64,000 bases of DNA from JBFMHP01 sp040752855 (GTDB lineage: Bacteria; Pseudomonadota; Gammaproteobacteria; RBG-16-57-12): positions 98,526 to 162,525 of the forward strand of contig JBFMHP010000042.1 of the NCBI GenBank assembly GCA_040752855.1. The letters are read 5' to 3'. Shown piece by piece: positions 41,897 to 51,135 of the stretch; within the stretch, counting starts at the first letter, position 1; each line of letters begins with the position of its first letter. Position numbers and translations under genes: made by a program. The notes beneath the pieces are model-generated. The model searched no databases and was not told the DNA's origin. It saw only the letters and a program-made list of their open reading frames with translations.

Positions 41897-43408
41897 TCAG
41901 TGCAAAAACAGCTGATACGCCGGATTGTCACGCTCGGGCCAGTAGCGGTAGCCCAATTCATCCATGAACGCGGTGAAGGCCGCGTAATCCGCCGGCGGGA
42001 CTTGGATGCCGACCAGCACGCGGCCGTAGGCGGCGCCGTGGTTGCGGTAGTGGAACATGCTGATGTTCCAGCGCGAACCCATGTGGTTGAGAAAACGCAG
42101 CAGCGCGCCGGGGCGTTCCGGGAATTCGAAGCGGTAGAGGATCTCGTGCTCGACCTGGGCGCGGCCGCCGACCATGTAGCGTATGTGCAGCTTGGCCATT
42201 TCGTTGTCGGACATGTCGAGCACCGGATAACCGGCGTCTTGCAGCGCCTGGATGATCTTGGTCTTTTCGGTCTCGCCGCCGTGGAGTTGGATGCCGGCGA
42301 AGATGTGCGCCTGACTGGCGTCGGCGTAGCGGTAGTTGAACTCGGTGATGCCGCGCGGTCCGATGGTCTCGCAGAATTGCTTGAAGCTCCCGGGGCGCTC
42401 GGGGATGGTGACCGCCAACAGGGCCTCGCGTTTCTCGCCCAATTCGGCGCGTTCCGAGACGTGACGCAGCCGGTCGAAGTTCATGTTCGCGCCGCTGTTG
42501 ATAGCGATCAGGGTTTGATTCTGGCATTGCGCGCGCGCGACGTATTTCTTGATGCCGGCCACGGCCAGGGCGCCAGCCGGTTCGGTGATGGCGCGGGTGT
42601 CGTCGAAGATATCCTTGATCGCGGCACAGATCTCGTCGGTGGTCACCGTGATCACCTCGTCGACAAACTGCTGCGCCAGGCGGAAGGTCTCCGCGCCGAT
42701 CTGTTTGACCGCTACGCCGTCGGCGAAGATGCCGACTTGTTTCAGCACCACGCGCTCATGGGCCTTCAACGCCTCGTACAGACAGGCGGCATCATCGGGC
42801 TCAACGCCGATCACGCGGGTCTCGGGGCGCAGGTATTTGATATAACAGCTCACCCCGGCGATCAGCCCGCCGCCGCCGACCGGGACGAAGACCGCGTCGA
42901 TCGGGTCTTCGTGCTGGCGCAGCAGCTCCATCGCAATCGTCCCTTGGCCGGCGATGACCTCCGGGTCGTCATAGGGATGGATGAAGGTGAGGTTGTGCTC
43001 GGCGGCCAGTTTGTAGGCGTACTCGCAGGCCTCGTCGTAGGTGTTGCCGTGCAGCTTGGTCTCGGCGCCGTGGGAGCGCACCGATTGCACCTTGATCTCG
43101 GGGGTGGTCTTGGGCATGACGATCAGGGCCTTGATGCCGAGCTTCTTCGCGGAGAGCGCCACGCCCTGGGCATGATTGCCGGCGGAGGCGGCGATCACCC
43201 CGCGCTCCCGCGAGGCTTGATCCAGGTGGACCATCTTGTTGTAGGCCCCGCGCAGTTTGAAGGAGAACACCGGCTGCAGGTCTTCGCGCTTGAGCAGGAC
43301 GCAATTGCCGAGGCGGCGGCTGAGGCTGGCGGCCTGTTGCAGCGGGGTTTCGGTGGCCACGTCATAGACGCGGGCCTGGAGGATCTTTTTGATGTATTGC
43401 TCTGGCAT
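41897..43408 (-). CDS. ilvA: Threonine dehydratase, biosynthetic
   Basis: 503 residues from the ATG at 43406-43408 (MPEQYIKKIL); an in-frame ATG at 43444 would add twelve residues and cannot be excluded. PLP lysine lies in FSFKLRGAYNKM, and the glycine-rich cofactor loop is VGGGGLIAG. Two C-terminal ACT-like regulatory domains (about residues 320-500) indicate isoleucine feedback. Converts threonine to 2-oxobutanoate for isoleucine synthesis. Confidence 0.95.
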   Translation of the reverse strand: MPEQYIKKILQARVYDVATETPLQQAASLSRRLGNCVLLKREDLQPVFSFKLRGAYNKMVHLDQASRERGVIAASAGNHAQGVALSAKKLGIKALIVMPKTTPEIKVQSVRSHGAETKLHGNTYDEACEYAYKLAAEHNLTFIHPYDDPEVIAGQGTIAMELLRQHEDPIDAVFVPVGGGGLIAGVSCYIKYLRPETRVIGVEPDDAACLYEALKAHERVVLKQVGIFADGVAVKQIGAETFRLAQQFVDEVITVTTDEICAAIKDIFDDTRAITEPAGALAVAGIKKYVARAQCQNQTLIAINSGANMNFDRLRHVSERAELGEKREALLAVTIPERPGSFKQFCETIGPRGITEFNYRYADASQAHIFAGIQLHGGETEKTKIIQALQDAGYPVLDMSDNEMAKLHIRYMVGGRAQVEHEILYRFEFPERPGALLRFLNHMGSRWNISMFHYRNHGAAYGRVLVGIQVPPADYAAFTAFMDELGYRYWPERDNPAYQLFLH

Positions 43409-43534
43409 AGGAGATCGGTTGTCGTCGAGGGGGTGCCGGCGCATCGCTGGATACCGGGCACTGTTCCTGTAATAATGCGCTATTACTTTATCACTAACCT
43501 GGCAATTAATTACCTCTGCCGCGTGCTCAATGCG

Positions 43535-43625
43535 TCCCTTCTCCCTTAGGGAGAAGGACAGGATGAGGGAGTAAAATTAACTATAACTCCCCTCACCCTA
43601 GCCCTCTTCCTTTGGGAGAGGGAAT
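43535..43625. repeat. CCCTCTCCC-type interspersed repeat
   Basis: CCCTTCTCCCTTAGGGAGAAGG, split here as two arms of a hairpin, is followed after about 45 bases by the partner CCCTCTTCCTTTGGGAGAGG. This copy lacks the 48-base insert found at two other loci. It fills most of the roughly 290-base gap between ilvA and rpiA, with no other feature seen. Confidence 0.85.
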
Positions 43626-43700
43626 TACGCCAGATCTGTTTTGATGCCAGGATGGTTATGATGCCTTAAACCCGGAATCTAAGCGAGGGGAGACTCTGAG

Positions 43701-44357
43701 ATGACACAGGACGAACTGAAACGCGCGGTGGCCAAGGCCGCCCTGGAATATGTGCAACCCGGCACCATCATCGGTATCGGCACCGGCAGCACGGCCAATT
43801 ATTTCATCGATTATCTGGCCGGCATCAAGCACAAGATCGAGGCCACGGTGGCCAGTTCCGTGGCCAGCGCCGAGCGCCTGAAGCGCCACGGCATCCTGGT
43901 GGAAGAGCTCAACATGGTGAGCGAGATCTCGGTGTACGTCGACGGCGCCGATGAGACCACCGAGCATCTGCACCTGATCAAGGGCGGCGGTGGAGCGCTT
44001 ACCCGCGAGAAGATCGTCGCGGCCGTGGCCAAGAAATTCGTCTGCATCTGCGATGAAAGCAAACTGGTGCCGATCCTCGGCAAGTTCCCGCTGCCGATCG
44101 AGGTCATCCCGATGGCGCGTAGCTATGTGGCGCGCGAATTGGTCAAGCTCGGCGGCCATCCGGTCTACCGCGAGGGGTTCGTTACCGACAACGGTAATAT
44201 CATCCTCGATGTACACGGCCTGGAAATCTTGAACCCGGTGGAGCTCGAGTCCACGCTCGACCACATCGCCGGCGTGGTGACCAATGGCCTGTTTGCGCGC
44301 CGTCCGGCCGATGTGCTGCTGCTGGGTACCGCCTCCGGTGTCAGGACCATCGATTGA
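43701..44357 (+). CDS. rpiA: Ribose-5-phosphate isomerase A
   Basis: 218 residues, normal for RpiA. Interconverts ribose 5-phosphate and ribulose 5-phosphate. The motifs GIGTGSTANYFID, DGADETTEH (catalytic Asp) and KGGGGALTREK (catalytic Glu and Lys) are all present. A GAGGGGAG ribosome site precedes the ATG. Confidence 0.97.
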   Translation: MTQDELKRAVAKAALEYVQPGTIIGIGTGSTANYFIDYLAGIKHKIEATVASSVASAERLKRHGILVEELNMVSEISVYVDGADETTEHLHLIKGGGGALTREKIVAAVAKKFVCICDESKLVPILGKFPLPIEVIPMARSYVARELVKLGGHPVYREGFVTDNGNIILDVHGLEILNPVELESTLDHIAGVVTNGLFARRPADVLLLGTASGVRTID

Positions 44358-44384
44358 CGGTGTGGACGCCGGCGCGGGGATGCG

Positions 44385-44591
44385 ATGAATATCTCCAAGC
44401 TGCTGATCACCGCCGGCATCATTCTTGTGATCCTCGGCCTGCTCTGGCCCGCGCTGCAAAAGCTCGGGCTGGGGCGTTTGCCGGGGGATATCGTGATCGA
44501 AAAAGAAAACTTCCGCTTCTACTTCCCACTGACCACATCCCTGTTGATCAGTCTGGTGCTGTTCTTGATCTTTTGGCTATGGCGTCGATAA
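44385..44591 (+). CDS. DUF2905 small membrane protein
   Basis: 68 residues with two helices (about 6-24 and 47-66) around the conserved GRLPGDIVIEKENFRFYFPL segment. This is the DUF2905 signature. Function unknown; probably inner membrane. It follows rpiA by 27 bases. Confidence 0.9.
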   Translation: MNISKLLITAGIILVILGLLWPALQKLGLGRLPGDIVIEKENFRFYFPLTTSLLISLVLFLIFWLWRR

Positions 44592-44661
44592 CCTGTAGCA
44601 CCGCCGAGGGCGGGAATGATGTGTCGAAGGTGCGTCTGACAACAAAACGGGAGGCGAGGGT

Positions 44662-45123
44662 ATGAACATCCATTTTCTGCATCGTGGCGCATGGGCGGTT
44701 GTGTTGATGTTGTTCGCGTTACTGGCCCACGCGGAGGAAGTCCCGACGCCGACCACCTTGCCCGGCGGCAAGGTCGTGACCATCCAGGAGGCCAAGGCGC
44801 TGCTCGATGCCGGTAAGGCGTTGTTCATCGACACGCGCAATCCGATCAACTTCGGCCGTGGGCACGTGCCCGGGGCCAAGCTCGTCAGCTATGACGCCAA
44901 GAGCGAGAAGGTAGCGGATTTCGATGCCTCGCTCGATAAATTCGCGCTGGAGGAACTGCCGGGCGACAAAGAGCGGCCCATCGTGTTCTACAGCCATGGC
45001 GTCACCGGCTGGAAGTCATACAAGGCGGCGGTGATGGCCCTGCGCCATGGGTATAAAAACGTATTCTGGATGCGCGAGGGTATGGATGCCTGGACGGCGG
45101 CCAAGTATCCGGAAGAGCGCTGA
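44662..45123 (+). CDS. Secreted rhodanese-like protein without catalytic cysteine
   Basis: 153 residues with a signal peptide (cleavage near LAHAEEV). The fold markers FIDTRNPINFGRGHVPGA and GYKNVFWMREGMDAW are clear. The catalytic loop reads VFYSHGVTGWKS where active members have FYCxGxxC, so the nucleophile is serine and the protein has no cysteine at all. Sulfur transfer is therefore not expected. A binding or regulatory role is more likely, perhaps with the sensor-like protein 27 bases downstream. Confidence 0.88.
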   Translation: MNIHFLHRGAWAVVLMLFALLAHAEEVPTPTTLPGGKVVTIQEAKALLDAGKALFIDTRNPINFGRGHVPGAKLVSYDAKSEKVADFDASLDKFALEELPGDKERPIVFYSHGVTGWKSYKAAVMALRHGYKNVFWMREGMDAWTAAKYPEER

Positions 45124-45150
45124 GCGCCGGCATAAGCGGGGGCAGGGGGC

Positions 45151-46320
45151 GTGGTCATACATGAAATAAGAATCAGCCGCGTGCTGGTGGTGGCGCCCGT
45201 GGTGACCCTGCTGCTCGCGCTGCTGGCTGTGCTCTCGGCGCTGGCCGGAGACGCCAAGCTCTCAGAGGCTAATCGTGTGGCCCGTCTGTTCGATCAGGGC
45301 GCGACGCAGCTGCAACAGGTGCTGCGCGGCTTGAACGAGATCATCCTCACCGAGGGCACCCCGCAGTCGATTCGGATCACGCAACAGGCCATCGGCGGCT
45401 TCGATAATGTGATCGATGAGGCCTTGCAAACCCTAAACGAGCGCGATGCGAAGTGGAAGTCGCTGCGCGCCAACCTCGATGTGTGGCGGCAGATCAAGGA
45501 ACGCTTTCCACCGTTTTTCAGTGAAAACGAAGTGCACATGAACGACCAGGCCATGATGATCGAATATGGCCGTTTGAGCGTTGATGTGGAGACGCTGCTG
45601 GGTAGTCTCAGCGAGATTGCGCAACAGGCCGAGGTCGACGCCCAGGCCAAGGCCCTGCGGGTCAAGCAGAACCTGGTCGTGATCATGGTGGTGTGCCTGC
45701 TGGGTATCGGCATGCTGTTCGCGTATCTGTATTTCGGTATCGCCCAGCCGCTGCATGTGCTCAAAAAGGCGGTGGAATATGTCACCCGGCCGGGCGGCGA
45801 TCTCGGTGAGCGCATCGCCACGGCCGCCAAGAGCGATATCCAGGGGATGCCCGCCCGCTATGACTCGCAGAGCAATCACAATGAGATCGCCGCCTTTTCG
45901 CGCGCCTTCAAGGTGATGGCCCGCAGCATCGCCCAGGAGATGAGCGAGCGGACGCGGGTGGAGAAGGAGTTGCGCCGGGAGCGCGAGGAGCAGCACGTGT
46001 TGATCGAGAGGATGAAGGAGGCGCAACAGCGCATCCTCGATCATGAGCAACTCGCTATGGCCGGCCAGCTCGCCTCGGAGGTCGCCCGTGAGATCAAACG
46101 GCCGGTCGGCGCGCTAAAGAAAGATCTCCAGGGCTTGCAGGCCGATCTGGCGCTGGCCAGCGAACGCTTGCAACGGCTGGTCGCCGCCGAGGATGCCGCG
46201 GCCTTCCGCGCCCATGTCGACGCGATGCTGGTAGATGCCAAGATCAATCTGGATCAGGTGAGCAAACTGATCGATGACATGGAATTCATCTTCCGGAGCG
46301 GGCGTAACACCAGGATCTGA
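45151..46320 (+). CDS. Degenerate membrane sensor with HAMP and kinase-like dimerisation helix
   Basis: 389 residues from a GTG start. Two helices (about 10-32 and 173-195) enclose an extracytoplasmic four-helix-like region, followed by a HAMP segment and a long coiled coil. DHEQLAMAGQLASEVAREIKRP resembles the HisKA dimerisation helix, but the usual VAHEINNP histidine is arginine, and no ATPase domain follows. It is thus a kinase-derived, non-catalytic sensor or scaffold. Neighbour of the cysteine-less rhodanese. Confidence 0.8.
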   Translation: MVIHEIRISRVLVVAPVVTLLLALLAVLSALAGDAKLSEANRVARLFDQGATQLQQVLRGLNEIILTEGTPQSIRITQQAIGGFDNVIDEALQTLNERDAKWKSLRANLDVWRQIKERFPPFFSENEVHMNDQAMMIEYGRLSVDVETLLGSLSEIAQQAEVDAQAKALRVKQNLVVIMVVCLLGIGMLFAYLYFGIAQPLHVLKKAVEYVTRPGGDLGERIATAAKSDIQGMPARYDSQSNHNEIAAFSRAFKVMARSIAQEMSERTRVEKELRREREEQHVLIERMKEAQQRILDHEQLAMAGQLASEVAREIKRPVGALKKDLQGLQADLALASERLQRLVAAEDAAAFRAHVDAMLVDAKINLDQVSKLIDDMEFIFRSGRNTRI

Positions 46321-46353
46321 GTCCTGAGCCTCCGCGCCCGGTGGACAGGATGG

Positions 46354-46656
46354 TCAGGTGTTGGTCGCGCGCTTCAACAATCGATATGCAAAATAGATGA
46401 TCAGGATGGCGAGGCTGCAGATCAGGAGCAGCGGACTGATCATGCCGGGCAGCGTCTCGGTGGAATCGATGTCGACGTGGTAGAGCGCGAATACCAGCAC
46501 CGGCAACACCAGGGCGGGCAACAGGCCAAGCAGGCTCCAGGTGAGTTGCATCAGGAATAGTAGCGCGAGAATCGACCAGAGGCTTGTGGGCGGATGAGAA
46601 GTCATCACAGAGATACAGCCGCCGACCAGCCCCAGTTTGATCAAGGTGCGCGTCAC
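46354..46656 (-). CDS. Small hypothetical membrane protein
   Basis: About 100 residues if it starts at the GTG 46654-46656, six bases past the tsaC stop, or 83 from the ATG at 46603-46605. Three hydrophobic helices (WSILALLFLMQLTW, ALVLPVLVFALY, PLLLICSLAILIIYF) and a basic end (RLLKRATNT). No family recognised. No clear ribosome site for either start, so the gene is only moderately supported. Confidence 0.5.
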   Translation of the reverse strand: MTRTLIKLGLVGGCISVMTSHPPTSLWSILALLFLMQLTWSLLGLLPALVLPVLVFALYHVDIDSTETLPGMISPLLLICSLAILIIYFAYRLLKRATNT

Positions 46657-46661
46657 TGTGC

Positions 46662-47240
46662 TTAGCCGGGGCGCACCACCCGGCCGGTGACCGCGTCGGT
46701 GATGGTGCTGGGTTTGGCTGCGCCGCCCACGCGGCCAGGCAGGATGTAGTCGAGCCGGTCGCCGAGCGCCTGACGGGCTTCGAGCGCGCTGCGCGCCGGG
46801 CGATGGCCGCTCAAATTGGCGCTGGTGGAGACCAGCGCGCTGCCGGCGGCCTCGCACAAGGCGGCGGCGATCGGATGCGCGGTGATGCGCACCGCCAGAC
46901 TGTTGTATTTCCCGCGCAGCCATACCGGGGTGTCCGGCAAGGCCGGGATCAGCCAGGTAAAGGGCCCCGGCCAGCTTTGCATAATCCGCGCGCGTTGCTG
47001 GTCGTTGAGCGCCGGCCAGTCGATGTAAGGAGCCAGCTGGTCCATTTTAGAAGCGATCAGGATCAGCCCCTTCTCCACCGGGCGTTGCTTGAGTTCGAGC
47101 AGGCGCTCGACCGCCTCCTCGTTGGTGGGATCGCAACCCAAGCCGTAGACTGCTTCCGTGGGGTAGGCGATCAGGCCGCCGTCGTGGAGCACGCGGGCGG
47201 CCAGGCGCAGATGCACGGGGCTCAAATAACTCACGAGCAT
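46662..47240 (-). CDS. tsaC: Threonylcarbamoyl-AMP synthase TsaC
   Basis: 192 residues, the short YrdC/TsaC form. AYPTEAVYGLGCDP and the STSANLSGHRPA loop identify it. Makes threonylcarbamoyl-AMP for the t6A modification at tRNA position 37. Its start overlaps the purD stop by ten bases. A second t6A-pathway gene, tcdA, lies 2 kb away. Confidence 0.94.
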   Translation of the reverse strand: MLVSYLSPVHLRLAARVLHDGGLIAYPTEAVYGLGCDPTNEEAVERLLELKQRPVEKGLILIASKMDQLAPYIDWPALNDQQRARIMQSWPGPFTWLIPALPDTPVWLRGKYNSLAVRITAHPIAAALCEAAGSALVSTSANLSGHRPARSALEARQALGDRLDYILPGRVGGAAKPSTITDAVTGRVVRPG

Positions 47241-48523
47241 TGTTTCTCGCGGGCGATGGCGCGATAGCCGATGTCGTGTCGGTAGAAGCAGCCGTTCCAG
47301 TGAATGCGCTTGGCTAGCTCATAGGCCTTGGCCTGGGCAGCGGTGACGTTATTACCGAGTCCCACGGCGCAGAGCACGCGCCCGCCGGCGGTGACCACCG
47401 CGCCATTGCGCGTGGCCGTGCCGGCATGGAAGACCTTGGCATCGGCTTGGTCCTGGTCCGGCAAACCGGTGATCACATCGCCCTTCTGGTAGTCGCCGGG
47501 ATAACCGCCGGCGGCCAGCACCACGCCCACGGCGGCGCGCGCATCCCACTCCGCGGTGGCCTTGTCCAGGCGGCCATCGAGCGCCAGCTCGCACAGCTCC
47601 ACCAGATCGGAGCGCAGGCGCAGCATGATCGGCTGGGTTTCGGGATCGCCGAAGCGGCAGTTGTATTCGATCACCTTGGGCGCGCCGTCGGCGCTGATCA
47701 TCAGGCCGGCGTAGAGAAAGCCGGTGTAGGGATTGCCTTCGGCCGCCATGCCGCGGACGGTAGGTGCGATCACCTCGCGCATGATGCGTTGGTGGATTTC
47801 CGGGGTGACCACCGGCGCGGGCGAATAGGCGCCCATGCCGCCGGTGTTCGGGCCGGTGTCGCCGTCGCCGACGCGCTTGTGGTCCTGGCTGGTGGCCATC
47901 GGCAGGACGTTCTTGCCATCGACCATGACGATGAAGCTCGCTTCCTCGCCCTCCAGGTATTCCTCGATCACCACGCGATGGCCGGCATCGCCGAAGGTAT
48001 TGCCGGCGAGCATATCGCGCACGGCGTTTTCCGCCTCCCTCAGGGTCATGGCGACGATTACGCCTTTTCCGGCGGCCAGGCCATCGGCCTTGATCACGAT
48101 CGGCGCGCCCTGGGCGCGCACATAGGCCAGGGCCTCGTTCACGTCGGTGAAATTACGGTAGGCGGCGGTGGGGATGCGATGGCGCGCCAGAAAATCCTTG
48201 GTGAAGGCCTTCGACCCCTCCAGCTGCGCGGCGGCCTGGGTGGGGCCGAAGCAGCGCAACCCGGCGGCCCTGAAGGCATCGACGAGCCCGCGTACCAGCG
48301 GGAGTTCCGGGCCGACGATGGTAAGCCCAATCCCTGTCTCCTTGGCAAATGCCAGCAGTGCCTCGGTGTTCTCTACGCCGATGGCGACGTTGCTGATCCC
48401 CGGCTCGCGGGCCGTCCCCGCGTTGCCCGGGGCCACATAAACGTGCTCAACCTTGGGCGACTGTGCCACCTTCCACGCGAGGGCGTGCTCGCGGCCGCCG
48501 CTGCCAATTATCAGTACCTTCAT
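47231..48523 (-). CDS. purD: Phosphoribosylamine-glycine ligase
   Basis: 430 residues from the ATG at 48521-48523 (MKVLIIGSGGREHALAW), the standard PurD start; an upstream ATG at 48535 adds only four residues. An ATP-grasp enzyme of purine synthesis. GKGVIVAMTLREAE and EYNCRFGDPETQ are typical. It overlaps tsaC, so the two are co-transcribed. Confidence 0.97.
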   Translation of the reverse strand: MKVLIIGSGGREHALAWKVAQSPKVEHVYVAPGNAGTAREPGISNVAIGVENTEALLAFAKETGIGLTIVGPELPLVRGLVDAFRAAGLRCFGPTQAAAQLEGSKAFTKDFLARHRIPTAAYRNFTDVNEALAYVRAQGAPIVIKADGLAAGKGVIVAMTLREAENAVRDMLAGNTFGDAGHRVVIEEYLEGEEASFIVMVDGKNVLPMATSQDHKRVGDGDTGPNTGGMGAYSPAPVVTPEIHQRIMREVIAPTVRGMAAEGNPYTGFLYAGLMISADGAPKVIEYNCRFGDPETQPIMLRLRSDLVELCELALDGRLDKATAEWDARAAVGVVLAAGGYPGDYQKGDVITGLPDQDQADAKVFHAGTATRNGAVVTAGGRVLCAVGLGNNVTAAQAKAYELAKRIHWNGCFYRHDIGYRAIAREKQCS

Positions 48524-48662
48524 TGCCTTACCCATGGGTGAAAAAAAAGAGAGTCGTATTTTACGGAATTCGCGCAGGGCTGTCTTGTCGCAAATCCTTA
48601 TGGTTCTCGGCATATAAAGGCTATAATTTGCCATTATGTGCTTGGGATTCGAGGGGAACGGC

Positions 48663-49373
48663 ATGCAAGCGGTATCGCGGCTGATCACGATGTGGGGTAT
48701 GGCGATCGCTTTCATGGGCGCCGCCTGGGCGCAGGGGCCCGTGGAAAGCGAGGAGCCGCAACTGGTGGGGTGGGACCCGCTGGCCGAATGCGGCGCGCCG
48801 AGCGAACACGCGCAAAAACGCCTCCAGGAGGCGATCCGCCTGGTCGGCTACCAGGGCGAGGCCATCGAGATGTGCCGCTCGGTGCATGTGTCCACCGCCG
48901 TGGCGTGGTCCAGGCTGGACGGCTATAAATCACATCCCTACAAGAACTGGGAGAAGTATCCGGTTACCAAATTGGTGCTGACCTACAATCCCATGTTCAT
49001 GGCCTTGGTCGAGGCGACCGGCAACCGCCGCCTGCTCAACGCGGTGCTGGCCCATGAGCTGGGGCATGTGATCAAGGGCCATCTGAGCTACAAGGATGTG
49101 CGCGGGGCGCTCGATCCGAGCTGGGAGCGCGAGACCGAGGCGGATTATTACGTCGGCTTCGCCATGGCCAAGATGGGGCTTTCACCGATCGACCTGCAGG
49201 AAGTGGTGATGACGCAGTTCACCATGTGGTCTGACATCAATCATCCGGACACCCTCAAGCGGCTGCAATCGGTGGTGCAGGGTTGGGCGGCGGGCGGCGG
49301 CAAGCCGGTCGATCCCAATGATCTCGACACCCTGCGCACCATCATGATCGGGGAGACGCAGCTGCGCTGGTAA
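48663..49373 (+). CDS. Secreted M48-type metallopeptidase
   Basis: 236 residues from the ATG at 48663, preceded by GAGGGG. Signal peptide ends near AAWAQGP. Zinc motif HELGH lies in LAHELGHVIKGH and the third ligand is probably the Glu in ERETEADYYVGF, the M48 arrangement. A periplasmic quality-control peptidase is the best guess. It lacks the TPR domain of BepA-type members. Confidence 0.85.
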   Translation: MQAVSRLITMWGMAIAFMGAAWAQGPVESEEPQLVGWDPLAECGAPSEHAQKRLQEAIRLVGYQGEAIEMCRSVHVSTAVAWSRLDGYKSHPYKNWEKYPVTKLVLTYNPMFMALVEATGNRRLLNAVLAHELGHVIKGHLSYKDVRGALDPSWERETEADYYVGFAMAKMGLSPIDLQEVVMTQFTMWSDINHPDTLKRLQSVVQGWAAGGGKPVDPNDLDTLRTIMIGETQLRW

Positions 49374-49384
49374 CCCTTCCCCCG

Positions 49385-50179
49385 ATGACCAGTTGTAATC
49401 TGAGCGAGCGCTTCGGCGGCATCAAGCGCCTGTACGGGGCCGCGTCCGAAACGGTTTTTCAAAACGCCCATGTCTGCGTCGTCGGCATCGGCGGCGTGGG
49501 CTCGTGGGCGGTCGAGGCCCTGGCCCGCAGCGGCATCGGCGCGATCACCCTGATCGATTACGACGACATCGCCGAATCCAATATCAATCGTCAACTGCAC
49601 ACCCTCAGCGACACCCTCGGCCGCAAGAAGGTCGATGTGATGGCCGAGCGCGTGCGCCAGATCAATCCGGAATGCCGCTGTCACGCCATCGATGATTTTC
49701 TCACCCTGCAAAATTACGAAGATTATCTCGGGCGCGGCTACCACTACGTGATCGACGCCATCGACAGCATCAAGTTCAAGTCGCTGATGATCAATCACTG
49801 CAAGCGCAACAAGATCCCCATCATCGCCACCGGCGGTGCCGGTGGGCTGACCGATCCCACCAAGATTCAGATCGACGACATCAGCCGCACCTACAACGAT
49901 GCGCTGATCTCCAAGGTGCGCGCGCAACTGCGCAAGGAATACGGCTTTCCCAAGGATGTGAAGAAGCGCTTCGGCGTCGAGTGTGTGTTTTCAACACAAC
50001 CGCCTGTCTATCCCAAACCCGATGGCACCGTGAGTCATCAAAAGCCCGGCATTCACGGGGTCTCGCTGGATTGCCGCTTTGGTTATGGCGCGAGCAGTTG
50101 CGTGACGTCGGTATTCGGTTTTGCGGCGGTTTCCCGCGTGCTGGAAAAACTGTTGGTTAAAAATACCTCAACCTCGTAG
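49385..50179 (+). CDS. tcdA: tRNA threonylcarbamoyladenosine dehydratase
   Basis: 264 residues of an E1-like ATP-dependent enzyme that cyclises t6A to ct6A. The nucleotide site GIGGVGSWAVEAL, the DYDDIAESNINRQ segment and the C-terminal YGASSCVTSVFG cysteine match TcdA/CsdL. It starts 11 bases after the peptidase stop. TsaC, nearby, makes the precursor step. Confidence 0.95.
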   Translation: MTSCNLSERFGGIKRLYGAASETVFQNAHVCVVGIGGVGSWAVEALARSGIGAITLIDYDDIAESNINRQLHTLSDTLGRKKVDVMAERVRQINPECRCHAIDDFLTLQNYEDYLGRGYHYVIDAIDSIKFKSLMINHCKRNKIPIIATGGAGGLTDPTKIQIDDISRTYNDALISKVRAQLRKEYGFPKDVKKRFGVECVFSTQPPVYPKPDGTVSHQKPGIHGVSLDCRFGYGASSCVTSVFGFAAVSRVLEKLLVKNTSTS

Positions 50180-50271
50180 GTTGGGTGGAGCGCAGCGTAA
50201 CCCAACAAATGGTTCGCCCGCGCACTCATGATGGGTTTCGCTGCGCTGCACTCACCCTACGTTCATACGCC
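50176..50271. repeat. GTAGGTTGGG-type inverted repeat
   Basis: GTAGGTTGGGTGGAGCGCAG at the left and an inverted, diverged CTGCGCTGCACTCACCCTAC at the right. A related element lies at 36684-36754. It sits after the tcdA stop in the gap before the convergent peroxiredoxin gene. Confidence 0.75.
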
Positions 50272-50292
50272 CTTAGTAATAAGTCTTCGATC

Positions 50293-50934
50293 TTAGTGGC
50301 GCATCGGCGGCTGGTGCACCATCCTGAGATAGGGCTTGAGCGTCTTCCATCCTTCGGGAAAGCGCTTGCGCGCCTCTTCATCCGACAAGGCCGGGACAAT
50401 GATCACATCCTCGCCTTCGTGCCAATTGACCGGTGTGGCCACGCTGTATTCGTCGGTCAGTTGCAGCGCGTCCACGCAGCGGATGATTTCATCGAAATTG
50501 CGCCCGGTGCTGGCCGGATAGGTGATCATCAATTTGATCTTTTTATCCGGACTGATCACGAAGACCGAGCGCACCGTAAGCGTCTCGCTGGCGTTGGGAT
50601 GGATCATGCCGTACAACATGGAGACCTTGCGATTCTCGTCGCCAATCAACGGAAAATTGAGGCGCTGTCCATGGGTCTCTTCGATGTCCTTTGCCCAGCG
50701 TTTGTGGTCGGCGACGGAGTCCACGCTCAGGCCAATGACCTTCACATTGCGCCGTGTGAACTCCTGCTTGAGTCGCGCCACTTCGCCAAGCTCGGTGGTG
50801 CAAACCGGGGTAAAGTCCTTCGGGTGGGAGAACAATATCGCCCAGCTGTCTCCCATCCACTGATAAAAATCAATCGGGCCTTCGGTGGTGTCGGCCTGAA
50901 AGTTCGGTGCGGTATCACCCAATTGAAGTGTCAT
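50293..50934 (-). CDS. 1-Cys peroxiredoxin (Prx6 type)
   Basis: 213 residues from the ATG at 50932-50934, chosen because GGAGGGTGATA lies directly upstream. Peroxidatic cysteine in HPKDFTPVCTTELGE. The long C-terminal domain with RCVDALQLTDEYSVATPVNW is typical of Prx6. Reduces hydrogen peroxide and organic peroxides. It lies beside the bacterioferritin genes, consistent with iron and oxidative stress. Confidence 0.93.
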   Translation of the reverse strand: MTLQLGDTAPNFQADTTEGPIDFYQWMGDSWAILFSHPKDFTPVCTTELGEVARLKQEFTRRNVKVIGLSVDSVADHKRWAKDIEETHGQRLNFPLIGDENRKVSMLYGMIHPNASETLTVRSVFVISPDKKIKLMITYPASTGRNFDEIIRCVDALQLTDEYSVATPVNWHEGEDVIIVPALSDEEARKRFPEGWKTLKPYLRMVHQPPMRH

Positions 50935-51135
50935 ATTATCACCCTCCTGCAACGAGCTGTTCATGGTGGGGATAAAAGCTTAGTCCAGCTATCTGGAATA
51001 TAAACCCTAAAAATCGCGTGCAAGGTCCGCGTATACCGATTCAGCTTGAAGAGATCTTCAGGATGTGTGTCGCGATCCCGACCGTGAAGGTGGTGATCTG
51101 CTCGGGAAAGACAATGATGTGGAATTTGGCTGTTT

